Shown here: piece by piece, positions 18,467 to 25,772 of the stretch
Numbering within the stretch: position 1 is the stretch's first letter
Layout: each line of letters begins with the position of its first letter
Assembly: GCF_900101985.1 (NCBI RefSeq)
Contig: NZ_FNAR01000013.1
Span: 1 to 64,000 of the forward strand
Length of the DNA: 64,000 nucleotides
Direction of reading: 5' to 3'
From: Bhargavaea beijingensis
GTDB taxonomy: Bacteria; Bacillota; Bacilli; Bacillales_A; Planococcaceae
Notes under the pieces: generated by a model
Seen by the model: the letters and a program-made list of their open reading frames with translations, nothing else
Databases searched by the model: none
What the model was told of the DNA's origin: nothing
Made by a program: the position numbers and the translations under genes

Positions 18467-18553
18467 TCACATTTCTTTCTCAGAACCAATCTCCGTCGCG
18501 ATCACCATGACGATAATCATGACGATCATAAACGATACAATCATGAGCAGCAT
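18467..18553 (-). CDS. 28-residue single-helix membrane protein at the end of the ba3 oxidase operon
   Basis: MLLMIVSFMIVMIIVMVIAT followed by a short acidic/basic tail (EIGSEKEM). GGAGATGAG begins directly at the stop of the oxidase subunit I gene and sits at perfect spacing for the ATG at 18553; a strong terminator follows. Composition fits a one-helix accessory subunit of a haem-copper oxidase, like the tiny subunits known for other terminal oxidases (CydX/CydS, CcoQ, subunit IIa). I know no named homologue. It is too short to appear in routine annotation. Function is inference from position. Confidence 0.7.
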   Translation of the reverse strand: MLLMIVSFMIVMIIVMVIATEIGSEKEM

Positions 18554-18566
18554 TTAACTCATCTCC

Positions 18567-20282
18567 TTACCAGTTGATAAATCCCTTGGATCCCGGAGGG
18601 GCATCCTGGATCATGTGGGTGATCGGGAATGTGTAGGCAAGCAGGATCAGGGCCACTGCGATGCCAAGCCAGATCCACCAGTTTTCAAGCCACCTCGGCG
18701 TTGCCGATGCATCGCTTTCCGCTATCGGAAACTCTGCGTACAGGTCCCCCTCTTCGGAACGCGGTTCGATCAGCCAAAGCCGGAATACGATGACAATAAG
18801 CAGCATTGCAGAGAAGAACAGGATGATTCCGCCGATGGCGAGTGTCGCCGTATTCGAGAAGAATCCGTCAAACCAGCCCAATACAGTGGGATGATCACTG
18901 TAATTGGAGTGCTGCGTGCGCCTCGGGGCACCGAGCAGGCCAAGTACGTGCTGTGCGGTGGACATGAGGAGCATACCGACGGACCAGGAAATAATCTGGA
19001 TAAACGCGAGCTTTTTTGTCGTTTTCGTCAGTGTCCGGCCCGTCAGATAAGGGATCAGCCAAAACGATATTCCCATGAATGTCATGGCGACCGGCGTTCC
19101 GACCGTGATGTGGAAGTGGCCGACCACCCAAAGTGTGTTATGGACCAATTCATTCAGCTGGAAACTGGTATTGATGATTCCCCCTGCACCCCCGGGGATA
19201 AAGAACACCATCGCGATAAACAGCGAGGTAAAGCGAATGTCGTTCCAAGGCAGCTTACCTACCCATCCGAACCATCCTTTGGCCCCTTTTTGGCGGCCGG
19301 AGATCTCAAAAGTCGCAAACAGCGAGAATGCGGTCATCAGCGTTGGGATGACGACCATGAAGGTAAGGGTCACCTGAAGGAATTTCCAGAAATCAGCGAC
19401 GCCCGGCTCGGTCAGCTGATGGTGAAGGCCGACCGGAATGGAAAATAGGATAAAGAGCAGGAATGACAGGCGTGCCAGGGAATCACTGAATACTTTTGTG
19501 CCGAGAAGTTTCGGGACGACCAGATACCAGGCCATATAAGCAGGAAGCAACCAGAAATAGACCAGCGGATGGCCGAAAAACCAAAACAGTGTCCGGCTCA
19601 GTTCGACGTTGATCGTATCCACCCATCCGAACGCCCATGGAATGAACATGAAAACAACAGCGGCGACGACACCGAGGCAGGCGATGATCCACATGGCCAG
19701 GGTCGAAATGGTCATGAATGCGAATAGCGGGCTCATGACGCCCGGGTTTGCCTTGCGCCACTTTACATAGTGGGCGATCAGCGCGAAACTGATGATCCAG
19801 GTGCCGATGATCAAGAGGGCAAGAGAGACGTAGAACCAGCCGCTCGCCTTAAGCGGTGCATAAAACGTGTAGAGGACACTTGCTCTGCCCGACAGGATTT
19901 CGATTGTCGCCCACACCGTACCGGCAGCTGCCACGAAAAATCCGATCCACGACCAGCGGGCCACTTTCGGGCCGAAACTGCCGAGCGCCTTGCTCATTCC
20001 TGTGATCAGGAAGGCATAGATGAAAAACGTCGTATAGACCAGTGCAAGCGTCACCCCGTGTACGGTCAGAACTTGGTAATAATCCAGCCAGGCCGGCAGT
20101 TGGATCATTTCGTTGCGCATGAACACTTGAATCAGTCCGCAAAATGTTCCGATGAGGAACGCCGTGTAGGCGAAACCGATATTCCAGAGTGCAAGTTTCC
20201 GTTCGGAAGATGCTACCGTACCTGCAACAGCTGATGATGTTCGCCGACCCGCGAGAGGTCCGCGTTCAGAGTGTAGAATCAT
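18567..20282 (-). CDS. cbaA: ba3-type cytochrome c oxidase subunit I
   Basis: 571 residues with about 13 helices. Haem and copper ligands are visible: HGVTLALVYTTFFIY (low-spin haem His), FWFFGHPLVYFWLLPAY (CuB His and the Tyr position), GLHHQ (CuB His pair) and HFHITVGTP (haem His ligands). Sequence is closest to type B (ba3) oxidases of Thermus, Geobacillus and Bacillus, which work at low oxygen. The start ATG at 20282 overlaps the stop of the subunit II gene (ATGA). Second-to-last gene of a four-gene operon under an Fnr box. Confidence 0.93.
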   Translation of the reverse strand: MILHSERGPLAGRRTSSAVAGTVASSERKLALWNIGFAYTAFLIGTFCGLIQVFMRNEMIQLPAWLDYYQVLTVHGVTLALVYTTFFIYAFLITGMSKALGSFGPKVARWSWIGFFVAAAGTVWATIEILSGRASVLYTFYAPLKASGWFYVSLALLIIGTWIISFALIAHYVKWRKANPGVMSPLFAFMTISTLAMWIIACLGVVAAVVFMFIPWAFGWVDTINVELSRTLFWFFGHPLVYFWLLPAYMAWYLVVPKLLGTKVFSDSLARLSFLLFILFSIPVGLHHQLTEPGVADFWKFLQVTLTFMVVIPTLMTAFSLFATFEISGRQKGAKGWFGWVGKLPWNDIRFTSLFIAMVFFIPGGAGGIINTSFQLNELVHNTLWVVGHFHITVGTPVAMTFMGISFWLIPYLTGRTLTKTTKKLAFIQIISWSVGMLLMSTAQHVLGLLGAPRRTQHSNYSDHPTVLGWFDGFFSNTATLAIGGIILFFSAMLLIVIVFRLWLIEPRSEEGDLYAEFPIAESDASATPRWLENWWIWLGIAVALILLAYTFPITHMIQDAPPGSKGFINW

Positions 20283-20752
20283 TCCTCAACCACCTCGATT
20301 TCAGTATGCATGAAGTGATGGCCCGTACCGCAATATTCATTACAGAGAATCAGATAAGTTCCCGGCTCCTTGAAAGTATAGCTTTTCTCGTTGATCTGTC
20401 CCGGGACGATCATCATGTTCACTTTCGTGTTGGGAATCGTGAAGCTGTGGATCACATCCTTGCTGGTCACTTTGAAGATGATTTCTTTACCGGCCGGAAC
20501 TTCGATTTCCGAAGGTTCATATCCGTAAGCCATCGCCTTGATCACCACTTCATACGTATCATCATTGAGCTGATGGACGCCCGGATTGTCGAACGGAGCC
20601 GTCACATCCACTTTTTCAGGGTCGATTTTTTTCAAGCCCCCTGCAGGTGTCTGACCCTGTGTAAAAGCCTGGACACCGACGATGCCGAGGAATACGGCCA
20701 GCATGGCGATTCCGAAGATCAGCCAAATTTTTTCGAACTTGTGCAGATGCAT
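20279..20752 (-). CDS. cbaB: ba3-type cytochrome c oxidase subunit II (CuA)
   Basis: 157 residues: one N-terminal membrane anchor (about 8-30), then an extracellular cupredoxin domain. CuA ligands are the HSFTIP histidine and CNEYCGTGHHFM (Cys137, Cys141, His145, Met148). The protein is short, as usual for ba3 subunit II, which has a single helix. The start ATG at 20752 follows GGAGAGG. It lies between the subunit 2A and subunit I genes, with a 4-base overlap with the latter. Confidence 0.93.
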   Translation of the reverse strand: MHLHKFEKIWLIFGIAMLAVFLGIVGVQAFTQGQTPAGGLKKIDPEKVDVTAPFDNPGVHQLNDDTYEVVIKAMAYGYEPSEIEVPAGKEIIFKVTSKDVIHSFTIPNTKVNMMIVPGQINEKSYTFKEPGTYLILCNEYCGTGHHFMHTEIEVVEE

Positions 20753-20770
20753 GTTGTTCCTCTCCTTTTT

Positions 20771-20893
20771 TTAAAGTGCCACATACATGGCGTAGACGAC
20801 CGCCCACATGACGGCTATGAGAACCCCGACTGCCAGCACGCTGATCAGCGTGCCCCGCAAATCCGCTTCGTGCGGATTCTTGTTGTTTTTCAT
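20771..20893 (-). CDS. Cytochrome c oxidase subunit 2A (single-helix subunit)
   Basis: 40 residues: a polar start (MKNNKNPHEADLRGT) followed by one membrane helix (LISVLAVGVLIAVMWAVVYA). This matches subunit IIa of ba3 oxidases, which replaces the missing second helix of subunit II. The ATG at 20893 follows a GGAG stretch; the stop is 18 bases before the subunit II start. First gene of the operon. The gene is shorter than most annotation cut-offs. Confidence 0.85.
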   Translation of the reverse strand: MKNNKNPHEADLRGTLISVLAVGVLIAVMWAVVYAMYVAL

Positions 20894-20928
20894 CTCCGAC
20901 CATCCTCCCGATCAGTTTCTATAGTCCT

Positions 20929-20934
20929 ATTTTA
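20929..20934 (-). promoter_or_regulatory. -10 element of the ba3 oxidase promoter
   Basis: TAAAAT on the minus strand. With a TSS about seven bases downstream (near 20922), the Fnr box centre (20963.5) would be at about -41.5, and no good -35 hexamer exists. This is the layout of class II activator-dependent promoters. Confidence 0.6.
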
Positions 20935-20955
20935 AAATCCGCCATCCTCTGAAAC

Positions 20956-20971
20956 TGTGATAAACATCACA
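20956..20971 (-). promoter_or_regulatory. Fnr box upstream of the ba3 oxidase operon
   Basis: TGTGATAAACATCACA fits the TGTGA-N6-TCACA Fnr/Crp consensus with both half-sites perfect. The neighbouring regulator gene (21124-21816) encodes an iron-sulphur Fnr, so oxygen-responsive activation of the oxidase is the simplest reading. Confidence 0.85.
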
Positions 20972-21011
20972 CGATTCAGGTTTATTTCAGGGCTGCTGTA
21001 ATAAAATAGAC

Positions 21012-21061
21012 AAAAAGACCCCGGCCTTTCGCAATGCAAAAGTCATTGCAAAAGGCCGGGG
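21012..21061 (-). terminator. Second of two tandem terminators after fnr
   Basis: A stem of 18 bp with one mismatch (21019-21036 with 21044-21061) is followed on the minus strand by TCTTTTTG. It lies between fnr and the oxidase promoter. Confidence 0.85.
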
Positions 21062-21065
21062 CCAT

Positions 21066-21101
21066 GTGAAAAGCCCGCCTGGAATTCCCACAGGCGGGCT
21101 T
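21066..21101 (-). terminator. First of two tandem terminators after fnr
   Basis: AAGCCCGCCTG (21071-21081) pairs perfectly with CAGGCGGGCTT (21091-21101), followed on the minus strand by TTCACATGG. With the next hairpin it insulates the oxidase promoter from fnr transcription. Confidence 0.75.
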
Positions 21102-21123
21102 GTTGCAGATATGATGGCCTCGA

Positions 21124-21816
21124 TCACTCGATACTGCAGATTTCAACGGGGCAATTTTCGCAATGCATGGCATCCCGGAGAAATCCGATATCGGTCAATA
21201 CAATCTTGCCGTTATCCATCCGAAGTTTATTGTTGCGTCTCAGCTCGGACAGCATACGATTGGCCACTTCCCGGGTCATGCCACAGAAATTGGCCAGTTC
21301 CTGATTGGTCAAATCCAGATCGATCAGGATGCCGCCGCCGTCTGCAGGAATGCCGTAGCTGTTCGACATCCGGATGAGCGTCGAATACAGCGCACCCTTT
21401 TTGCCGTGCAGAATGAGGTCCCGGAACTTGGATTGTGTCCGCTGCTGGAGGATGCCCATCCATTTCATGTAAGCAATCGAGAGTTCATGTTCCAGGTAAA
21501 GAAGTTCCTCCAGGCGATCCTTCGGGATAACCGCAACCCTCGTATCCTCCGACGCCTTCGCTTCAACGGTATAAGGGGCCGTAGGACAGAATGGCATAAT
21601 CTCTCCAATAAAGTCCCCTTCTCCGCAAATGCGGAAGGTGATTTCACGGCCATCCGGCGTCACTTTCCCGATTCGGACTTTTCCCGTTTCCACGCAGTAA
21701 AGCGTTTGTGCCGGCTCTCCCTCCCTGAACAGATACTCTCCTTTATCGATGGCCACGCTGCAGGCTGCTGCTTTCAGAATGCCCATCATTCCATCGATGG
21801 CTGATAACTCTTCCAA
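21124..21816 (-). CDS. fnr: Fnr, iron-sulphur oxygen-sensing transcription factor (Crp/Fnr family)
   Basis: 230 residues. An N-terminal cyclic-nucleotide-like fold contains GKVRIGKVTPDGREI and GDFIGEIMPF. A long dimer helix follows, then a C-terminal HTH (LTNQELANFCGMTREVANRML). Three cysteines at the extreme C-terminus (Cys219, Cys222, Cys227; CENCPVEIC) have the same spacing as the [4Fe-4S] ligands of B. subtilis Fnr, which places the cluster at the C-terminus unlike E. coli FNR. The start is TTG (21816) behind GGAAGTGG. The target is probably the adjacent ba3 oxidase operon. It may be co-transcribed with the small CxxC gene 30 bases upstream. Confidence 0.92.
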   Translation of the reverse strand: MEELSAIDGMMGILKAAACSVAIDKGEYLFREGEPAQTLYCVETGKVRIGKVTPDGREITFRICGEGDFIGEIMPFCPTAPYTVEAKASEDTRVAVIPKDRLEELLYLEHELSIAYMKWMGILQQRTQSKFRDLILHGKKGALYSTLIRMSNSYGIPADGGGILIDLDLTNQELANFCGMTREVANRMLSELRRNNKLRMDNGKIVLTDIGFLRDAMHCENCPVEICSIE

Positions 21817-21846
21817 TTACGCCACTTCCTTTGTCCGTGAATCCGG

Positions 21847-21993
21847 TCAGGCTTTCCTATAAGCACGGCGCTCGGCATACTCTGCGCAAGCCGGGCACAC
21901 CCTGATGACTTGTTTGCGATTCCTGCGATAAGTTCGCAGAAGAGAAGTTTTGCGTTTGCAGATTCCGCATTTTTTCTTGAACAGTCCCAACAA
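21847..21993 (-). CDS. 48-residue protein with two CxxC motifs
   Basis: Starting at a TTG (21993) after GGGAG, the product reads MLGLFKKKCGICKRKT and later VIRVCPACAEYAERRAY. Two CxxC pairs (CGIC, CPAC) separated by about 20 basic residues suggest a zinc-ribbon or rubredoxin-like knuckle. The open frame extends 16 codons further upstream without a clear ribosome site. It sits between the VOC gene and fnr on the same strand (gaps of 35 and 30 bases), so an operon is likely. I do not know the family's function. Confidence 0.65.
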   Translation of the reverse strand: MLGLFKKKCGICKRKTSLLRTYRRNRKQVIRVCPACAEYAERRAYRKA

Positions 21994-22028
21994 TCTTTTT
22001 TCACTCCCAGTTCCTGTTGACCTCTGCC

Positions 22029-22739
22029 TTATTCTCCGCAAGTGCTGTGGCTGATGGTTCCTTCGTCATCCAGCAGAAATTCCGTCCCGTTTGTCAAAAC
22101 CGCGCCCAGCGGATGAATTTCAGCAGCTTTTTTCGAAAAATACCATCTGCGGCCTTGGGGGACAAGAACAAAGTACGAGTCACCACTGCCGATAAAGTTC
22201 AGATCATCGGGCTCCAGATCCGTTCCCCGAAGAGGGAGTCCAGCATCAAACAGTTTCTGTCCCGCCTGGCTGACGTCCCTCGTCACAAGACCGACTTCGC
22301 TGATATTCAGGAATGATGAACGGGAGATGTCACCGTAGACGTCTTTTTTCCTCCTGCCGATGAGTTCGACGATGTTGCCTGCCGGGTCCTCGAAATACAT
22401 CGAGTCCGCATCAAATGCACGGAAATACACCTCATCCACGCCGTCCTCCCAATTCAACGGAACCCGGTCCTGGATCCAATACTTCAGCATGGAAAACTGA
22501 TTGCCCGGGATGCTGATTGCAAAATGGTAATACGCCGGGCGTTGTACGGCTACAAATGTGACGTCAGTCGTTCCGAACCTGACGGTAAACCGGTCTTCCG
22601 CTCTTTCCGTAATTTCGAGTTCAAGAATATTGCCGTAAAACCGCCGCATTGCGGCAAGCTGATCCGTGTAAAATGTCACTGACTTGAACAAAGGGTCCAC
22701 CCCGCTTTCATACTGTTTCCAGTATAACACGGCTGACAT
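22029..22739 (-). CDS. VOC (glyoxalase/bleomycin-resistance fold) family protein
   Basis: Up to 236 residues containing two VOC half-domains, beginning FKSVTFYTDQLAAMRRFYGN and ending the first half with YFEDPAGNIVELIGRR. This resembles catechol-2,3-dioxygenase-like or glyoxalase-like proteins; metal ligands are not complete enough to assign a reaction. Start uncertain: the ATG at 22739 has its GAGG only two bases away, whereas a TTG at 22691 follows GGGGTGG and begins right at the conserved domain. Cytosolic. Head of a likely operon with the CxxC gene and fnr. Confidence 0.8.
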   Translation of the reverse strand: MSAVLYWKQYESGVDPLFKSVTFYTDQLAAMRRFYGNILELEITERAEDRFTVRFGTTDVTFVAVQRPAYYHFAISIPGNQFSMLKYWIQDRVPLNWEDGVDEVYFRAFDADSMYFEDPAGNIVELIGRRKKDVYGDISRSSFLNISEVGLVTRDVSQAGQKLFDAGLPLRGTDLEPDDLNFIGSGDSYFVLVPQGRRWYFSKKAAEIHPLGAVLTNGTEFLLDDEGTISHSTCGE

Positions 22740-22796
22740 TTCCTCACTGCACCATCAGACAGCCGGAAATTGTTTTTTCCCGGCCAGACATTTCCA

Positions 22797-22825
22797 TTGC
22801 ATCGTCGGGTGTTTTACCCTATACT
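22797..22825 (+). promoter_or_regulatory. Sigma-A promoter of the ypsA-linked RNA
   Basis: TTGCAT (22797-22802), exactly 17 bp, TATACT (22820-22825). Transcription would start near 22832 and give about 260 bases before the ypsA start codon. Confidence 0.7.
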
Positions 22826-22831
22826 CTAAAT

Positions 22832-23065
22832 ACAAGCTGCATTGACCGTATTGATTATAAAGTTAAACCTTTGAGCTGAAATAGGGAGTTTAAAAACGAG
22901 ATCGGAATGATAGGCTCCGGAACTTTTCCGGAGACGTGCAGGAACATCTCTGAGGACACCCACTTTGTGGAGTGATGGTTTTTAACTTTCTAATTTTCCT
23001 ACGGCAAAGGCGGCTTCTTATTTTGACTCCAACCGGTCAGTCCGTTCCTCGGACTGGCCTTTTTC
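22832..23065 (+). ncRNA. Candidate structured RNA (leader or independent small RNA) upstream of ypsA
   Basis: About 230 bases without a credible ORF, bounded by a good promoter and an intrinsic terminator. Possible structure: AAAGTTAAACC near 22860 can close with GGTTTTTAACTTT near 22978-22990. Inside are a CTCCGG/CCGGAG hairpin (22915-22933) and a CACCCAC/GTGGAGTG hairpin (22956-22974). The long closing stem with an open middle recalls 6S-like RNAs, but I could not match it to 6S, RNase P, SRP RNA or any riboswitch I know. It could be an attenuating leader of ypsA or a separate sRNA. Confidence 0.5.
23035..23064 (+). terminator. Terminator ending the ypsA-linked RNA
   Basis: GGTCAGTCCG (23035-23044) pairs with CGGACTGGCC (23050-23059), one wobble, followed by TTTTT. 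It ends 27 bases before the ypsA start codon, so readthrough must supply ypsA unless there is another promoter. Confidence 0.85.
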
Positions 23066-23091
23066 ATTTATATCCGGAGAGGATGACGCTG

Positions 23092-23655
23092 ATGCTGAAA
23101 CGGCTGTTGGTGAGCGGCTACAAACCGCATGAACTTGGAATATTCAATGACAAACACCCGGGAATTGCAGTGATCCGCCGGGCCATCACCTCCAGGTTAC
23201 GCGGTCTATTGGAAGAAGAGGGCCTGGAGTGGGTGATTGTGAGCGGACAGCCCGGCGTCGAGACCTGGGCGGCCGAAGCGGCATTTGAATTGCGCCAGGA
23301 ATACCCCGATTTGAAAGTGGCGGTCATCACGCCGTTCCTCGAGCAGGAGAAGAACTGGAATGATTCCAAAAAGATGGCGTACGAATCCATTTTGGAGCAG
23401 GCGGATTTTACGACTGTTCTGATGAACCGTCCTTATGAAGGCCCTTGGCAGTTTTCCGAACGCGACAAGTTTCTGCTCCGCAATTCGGATGGCCTGATGC
23501 TTGTTTACGACGAGGAGAACGAGGGCTCACCCAGATGGCTTCGCCGGCTCGCCCTTTCCTCCGCGGAACATGGCCCTTATGAATTCTTCACCATCTCGGC
23601 AGAAGACCTTAATTTTGCGGCAGAAGAAATGCGCATGGAAGAAGAGGGATGGTGA
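23092..23655 (+). CDS. ypsA: YpsA, SLOG-domain protein (DUF1273)
   Basis: 187 residues, full length relative to B. subtilis YpsA (about 180). Conserved blocks are SGYKPHELGIF, ISGQPGVETWAAEAA-like (VIVSGQPGVETWAAEA), VAVITPFLEQEKNWND and the C-terminal SDGLMLVYDEENEGSP. SLOG proteins bind nucleotide-derived ligands, and YpsA has been linked to cell division and stress in Firmicutes. The start ATG at 23092 has GGAGAGG nine bases upstream; the 40 codons of open frame before it run through the RNA leader. Unlike in B. subtilis, gpsB does not follow. Confidence 0.9.
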   Translation: MLKRLLVSGYKPHELGIFNDKHPGIAVIRRAITSRLRGLLEEEGLEWVIVSGQPGVETWAAEAAFELRQEYPDLKVAVITPFLEQEKNWNDSKKMAYESILEQADFTTVLMNRPYEGPWQFSERDKFLLRNSDGLMLVYDEENEGSPRWLRRLALSSAEHGPYEFFTISAEDLNFAAEEMRMEEEGW

Positions 23656-23697
23656 AACAGCAGAGGTTCCGTCCTATTTGGTTCTCCTGAAATGCCG

Positions 23698-23731
23698 AAA
23701 GCCATCACTCCACAATGAAGTGATGGCTTCC
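23698..23731. terminator. Weak terminator-like hairpin between convergent genes
   Basis: AGCCATCACT and AGTGATGGCT form a 10-bp stem around an eight-base loop. T-runs are poor on both strands, so termination efficiency is uncertain. Confidence 0.45.
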
Positions 23732-23763
23732 ATAATTATAACGACGTCAAAAGCGGTGCCGGA

Positions 23764-24438
23764 TCAGAGAACAAATTCTGTATTGACGTAAACGAGCGTC
23801 CAGTGATCAGCGTCAAGTAGGTCTTCGATCTTCAGCTTCTCGCCGTGGCCGAGCCAGACATCATCTCCTACCACTGCTACGACCATAGAGCGCCCTCCGT
23901 CGTGAAGGTTGAGGTAAATGTCTCCGATATTCGGCTGGATCTCCTGGGTCCTGGAAAGCCTTGCAGCAAGCCTGGCATCTTCATTGATCTGCTCTTCGGA
24001 GACAATGGAGGTGTCCTGATAAGCAATGTTCCGGCTTTCCGGCTCACGCCCTTCCCTGAGGACCACAAACTCTTTGCGCTTGATCGGATTCTGGCGCTTC
24101 GTAACCACTGTCCGTCCTTCAATTTGCTCCACCTTCTCGAATTCGTTGAGACCATAATGGCTCATCGGTTCCGGATCAGGCTTTGTGACCAGGATATGCC
24201 CGCCGACTTCCGGTTCGAGATCTTCACGAATCGTATACCATTGCCCTCTGAACATAAAAGCATCCATATGGCTTGGCCTGTGAAGCGTGATATCTTCTGC
24301 CTTGGTTGTCACCTGTTCCATGTCTTTGATGCGGTACATGTGTACAGATTTCTTTGCTAGCGGGTTAATGGTGTAAACTTTATGCAGTTCATTTTTGTAA
24401 TAAACGAACTGTCCTTTCCGTACCTGAAATAATTTCAT
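23764..24438 (-). CDS. Conserved protein of unknown function
   Basis: 224 residues, soluble, beginning MKLFQVRKGQFVYYKNELHK. It is beta-rich with three similar-looking segments of the type 'G-x-F/Y-V-Y-Y/W-x-(N/G)': VRKGQFVYYKNELHKVY, MFRGQWYTIREDLEPEVG, and PNIGDIYLNLHDGGRSMVVA. It may therefore contain repeated small barrels (SH3- or KOW-like), but I cannot name a family with confidence. The start ATG at 24438 is preceded by AAGGAGG; the upstream open frame is not credible. A monocistronic gene convergent with ypsA. Confidence 0.75.
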   Translation of the reverse strand: MKLFQVRKGQFVYYKNELHKVYTINPLAKKSVHMYRIKDMEQVTTKAEDITLHRPSHMDAFMFRGQWYTIREDLEPEVGGHILVTKPDPEPMSHYGLNEFEKVEQIEGRTVVTKRQNPIKRKEFVVLREGREPESRNIAYQDTSIVSEEQINEDARLAARLSRTQEIQPNIGDIYLNLHDGGRSMVVAVVGDDVWLGHGEKLKIEDLLDADHWTLVYVNTEFVL

Positions 24439-24551
24439 TTCGTGTACCTCCTTCCAACAGTGACTCTCTTTCCATCTTAAGGGATGAAGGGACGGGTGTC
24501 CATGAACATGCAAAATTTTTCATATTCAGACCAGGCTGTACCGCCAAATTT

Positions 24552-24980
24552 TTAGACATTTCGGCTTTTCAGCACAATAATCATCAGAAGTTCCCTTAGG
24601 TCCCGTTCATCCATCCTGAATAGCCGTTCAGTGATTTCTTTCATCATCTTTTCCCGTCCGTCCCGCTCCCCATACCTCTGATTACCTGCCCGGATAAAAG
24701 AATCAGCTATCTCATCCAAACCGGCTGCCTCTGCCATGGCTGACAGAGGCTCAGAGGAAACGGACGCCGTCTCACCGGTCAGCAGACTCTCCGCAGATAC
24801 GCCGAACCGCTCGCAGATGGTGACGATCCAACTGGCCGAGGGAGCACTCTTGCCTTCCTCCCAATGCTTGATGCGGCTAGCGGACGTACCGATCTCTTTT
24901 CCGAAAGCCAGCATCGACAGCCCCTTCTGCTCCCGGAGCGCCTTCAGCCTCATGCCGAACGCCGCCTGATTCCAAGCCAT
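24552..24980 (-). CDS. XRE-family helix-turn-helix regulator
   Basis: 142 residues. Residues about 8-65 form a lambda-repressor-like HTH (FGMRLKALREQKGLSMLAFG, then ASRIKHWEEGKSAPS). The C-terminal part is helical and ends in KEITERLFRMDERDLRELLM, plausibly a dimerisation tail. The start ATG at 24980 follows AAGGAGGG. Probably autoregulatory and self-contained; no toxin or phage partner is adjacent, so the target is unknown. Confidence 0.85.
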   Translation of the reverse strand: MAWNQAAFGMRLKALREQKGLSMLAFGKEIGTSASRIKHWEEGKSAPSASWIVTICERFGVSAESLLTGETASVSSEPLSAMAEAAGLDEIADSFIRAGNQRYGERDGREKMMKEITERLFRMDERDLRELLMIIVLKSRNV

Positions 24981-25184
24981 GGGGGTCCCTCCTTCTCTAT
25001 CCCCCATCATAGCACAGCTTAATTTATTCAGAAATCACGTTTTGTCTTTTATTTTTCCATCATGCAAGACCGGCTCCTTTTCTTTTTCACTGCAGGAGGC
25101 AGATTAAACATGTTTCAAATGTCCGGATGTTTTCAGCAGCTGGTGGTACAATAAAAGCAACATGACGGAATGGGGGCGATTTGC

Positions 25185-25727
25185 TTGCAGCAACATTATT
25201 TCCTCGGTATCCGCATCCCTCCGGATATACAGCCGCTTGCCGAAAAGTACTTGGATCGCCACCGGCTTGCTGACCGGTACAAGGTGATTTCACACCCCGA
25301 AGACCTGCACATCACCCTTTTTTACCTGGGTGCCTGCGACGATCAGATGCTGGCGGAACTTTCTTCCCGGCTTCGTTCCATTGCCGGACAGCATCCCGCC
25401 TTTTCTGTTCAGATTGACGGGTTCGATTTTTTCGGACCTTCCTCGGGTCCGCGTGTGACCTATCTTTCCGTGACAAAAAACCTGTTTCTTGAACGCCTCC
25501 AAAAAGACATATCAGTTGCCGTGACAGCGGTCACCGGTCTCCCATCAAAAGACCGCTTTGTCCCGCACATGACACTTGCCAAAAAGCGAAAAACCGATGA
25601 ACGGCTATCCCTTTCGCCTGATTCTTTTGATCCGCACCCTATCCATGTCAACCAGTTCCACCTGTTTAAAATTCGACCGCAACATACTCCGAAATATGAA
25701 TCAGCTGAAGACTTCCAGCTAGGCTGA
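25185..25727 (+). CDS. thpR: RNA 2',3'-cyclic phosphodiesterase / 2H phosphoesterase (ThpR family)
   Basis: 180 residues with the two H-x-T motifs of the 2H superfamily, HITLFYLG (N-terminal half) and HMTLAKK (C-terminal half), and the FLGIRIP start typical of LigT/ThpR. These enzymes open 2',3'-cyclic phosphates on RNA ends; in vivo role is unclear. I place the start at TTG 25185, after a G-rich GGGGGCGA; an ATG at 25170 has no ribosome site. Monocistronic, convergent with the dUTPase gene. Confidence 0.85.
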   Translation: MQQHYFLGIRIPPDIQPLAEKYLDRHRLADRYKVISHPEDLHITLFYLGACDDQMLAELSSRLRSIAGQHPAFSVQIDGFDFFGPSSGPRVTYLSVTKNLFLERLQKDISVAVTAVTGLPSKDRFVPHMTLAKKRKTDERLSLSPDSFDPHPIHVNQFHLFKIRPQHTPKYESAEDFQLG

Positions 25728-25772
25728 CCGGTGCAACAGAAAAACACAAAATACGCGACTCTCACAAACAGA

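Noticed and set aside
22832..23065. The ypsA-linked RNA as RNase P RNA or SRP RNA
   Set aside because: RNase P RNA lies near ypsA/gpsB in B. subtilis, but the conserved RNase P core sequences and the SRP GGAA-type tip are absent, and the RNA is too short for RNase P.
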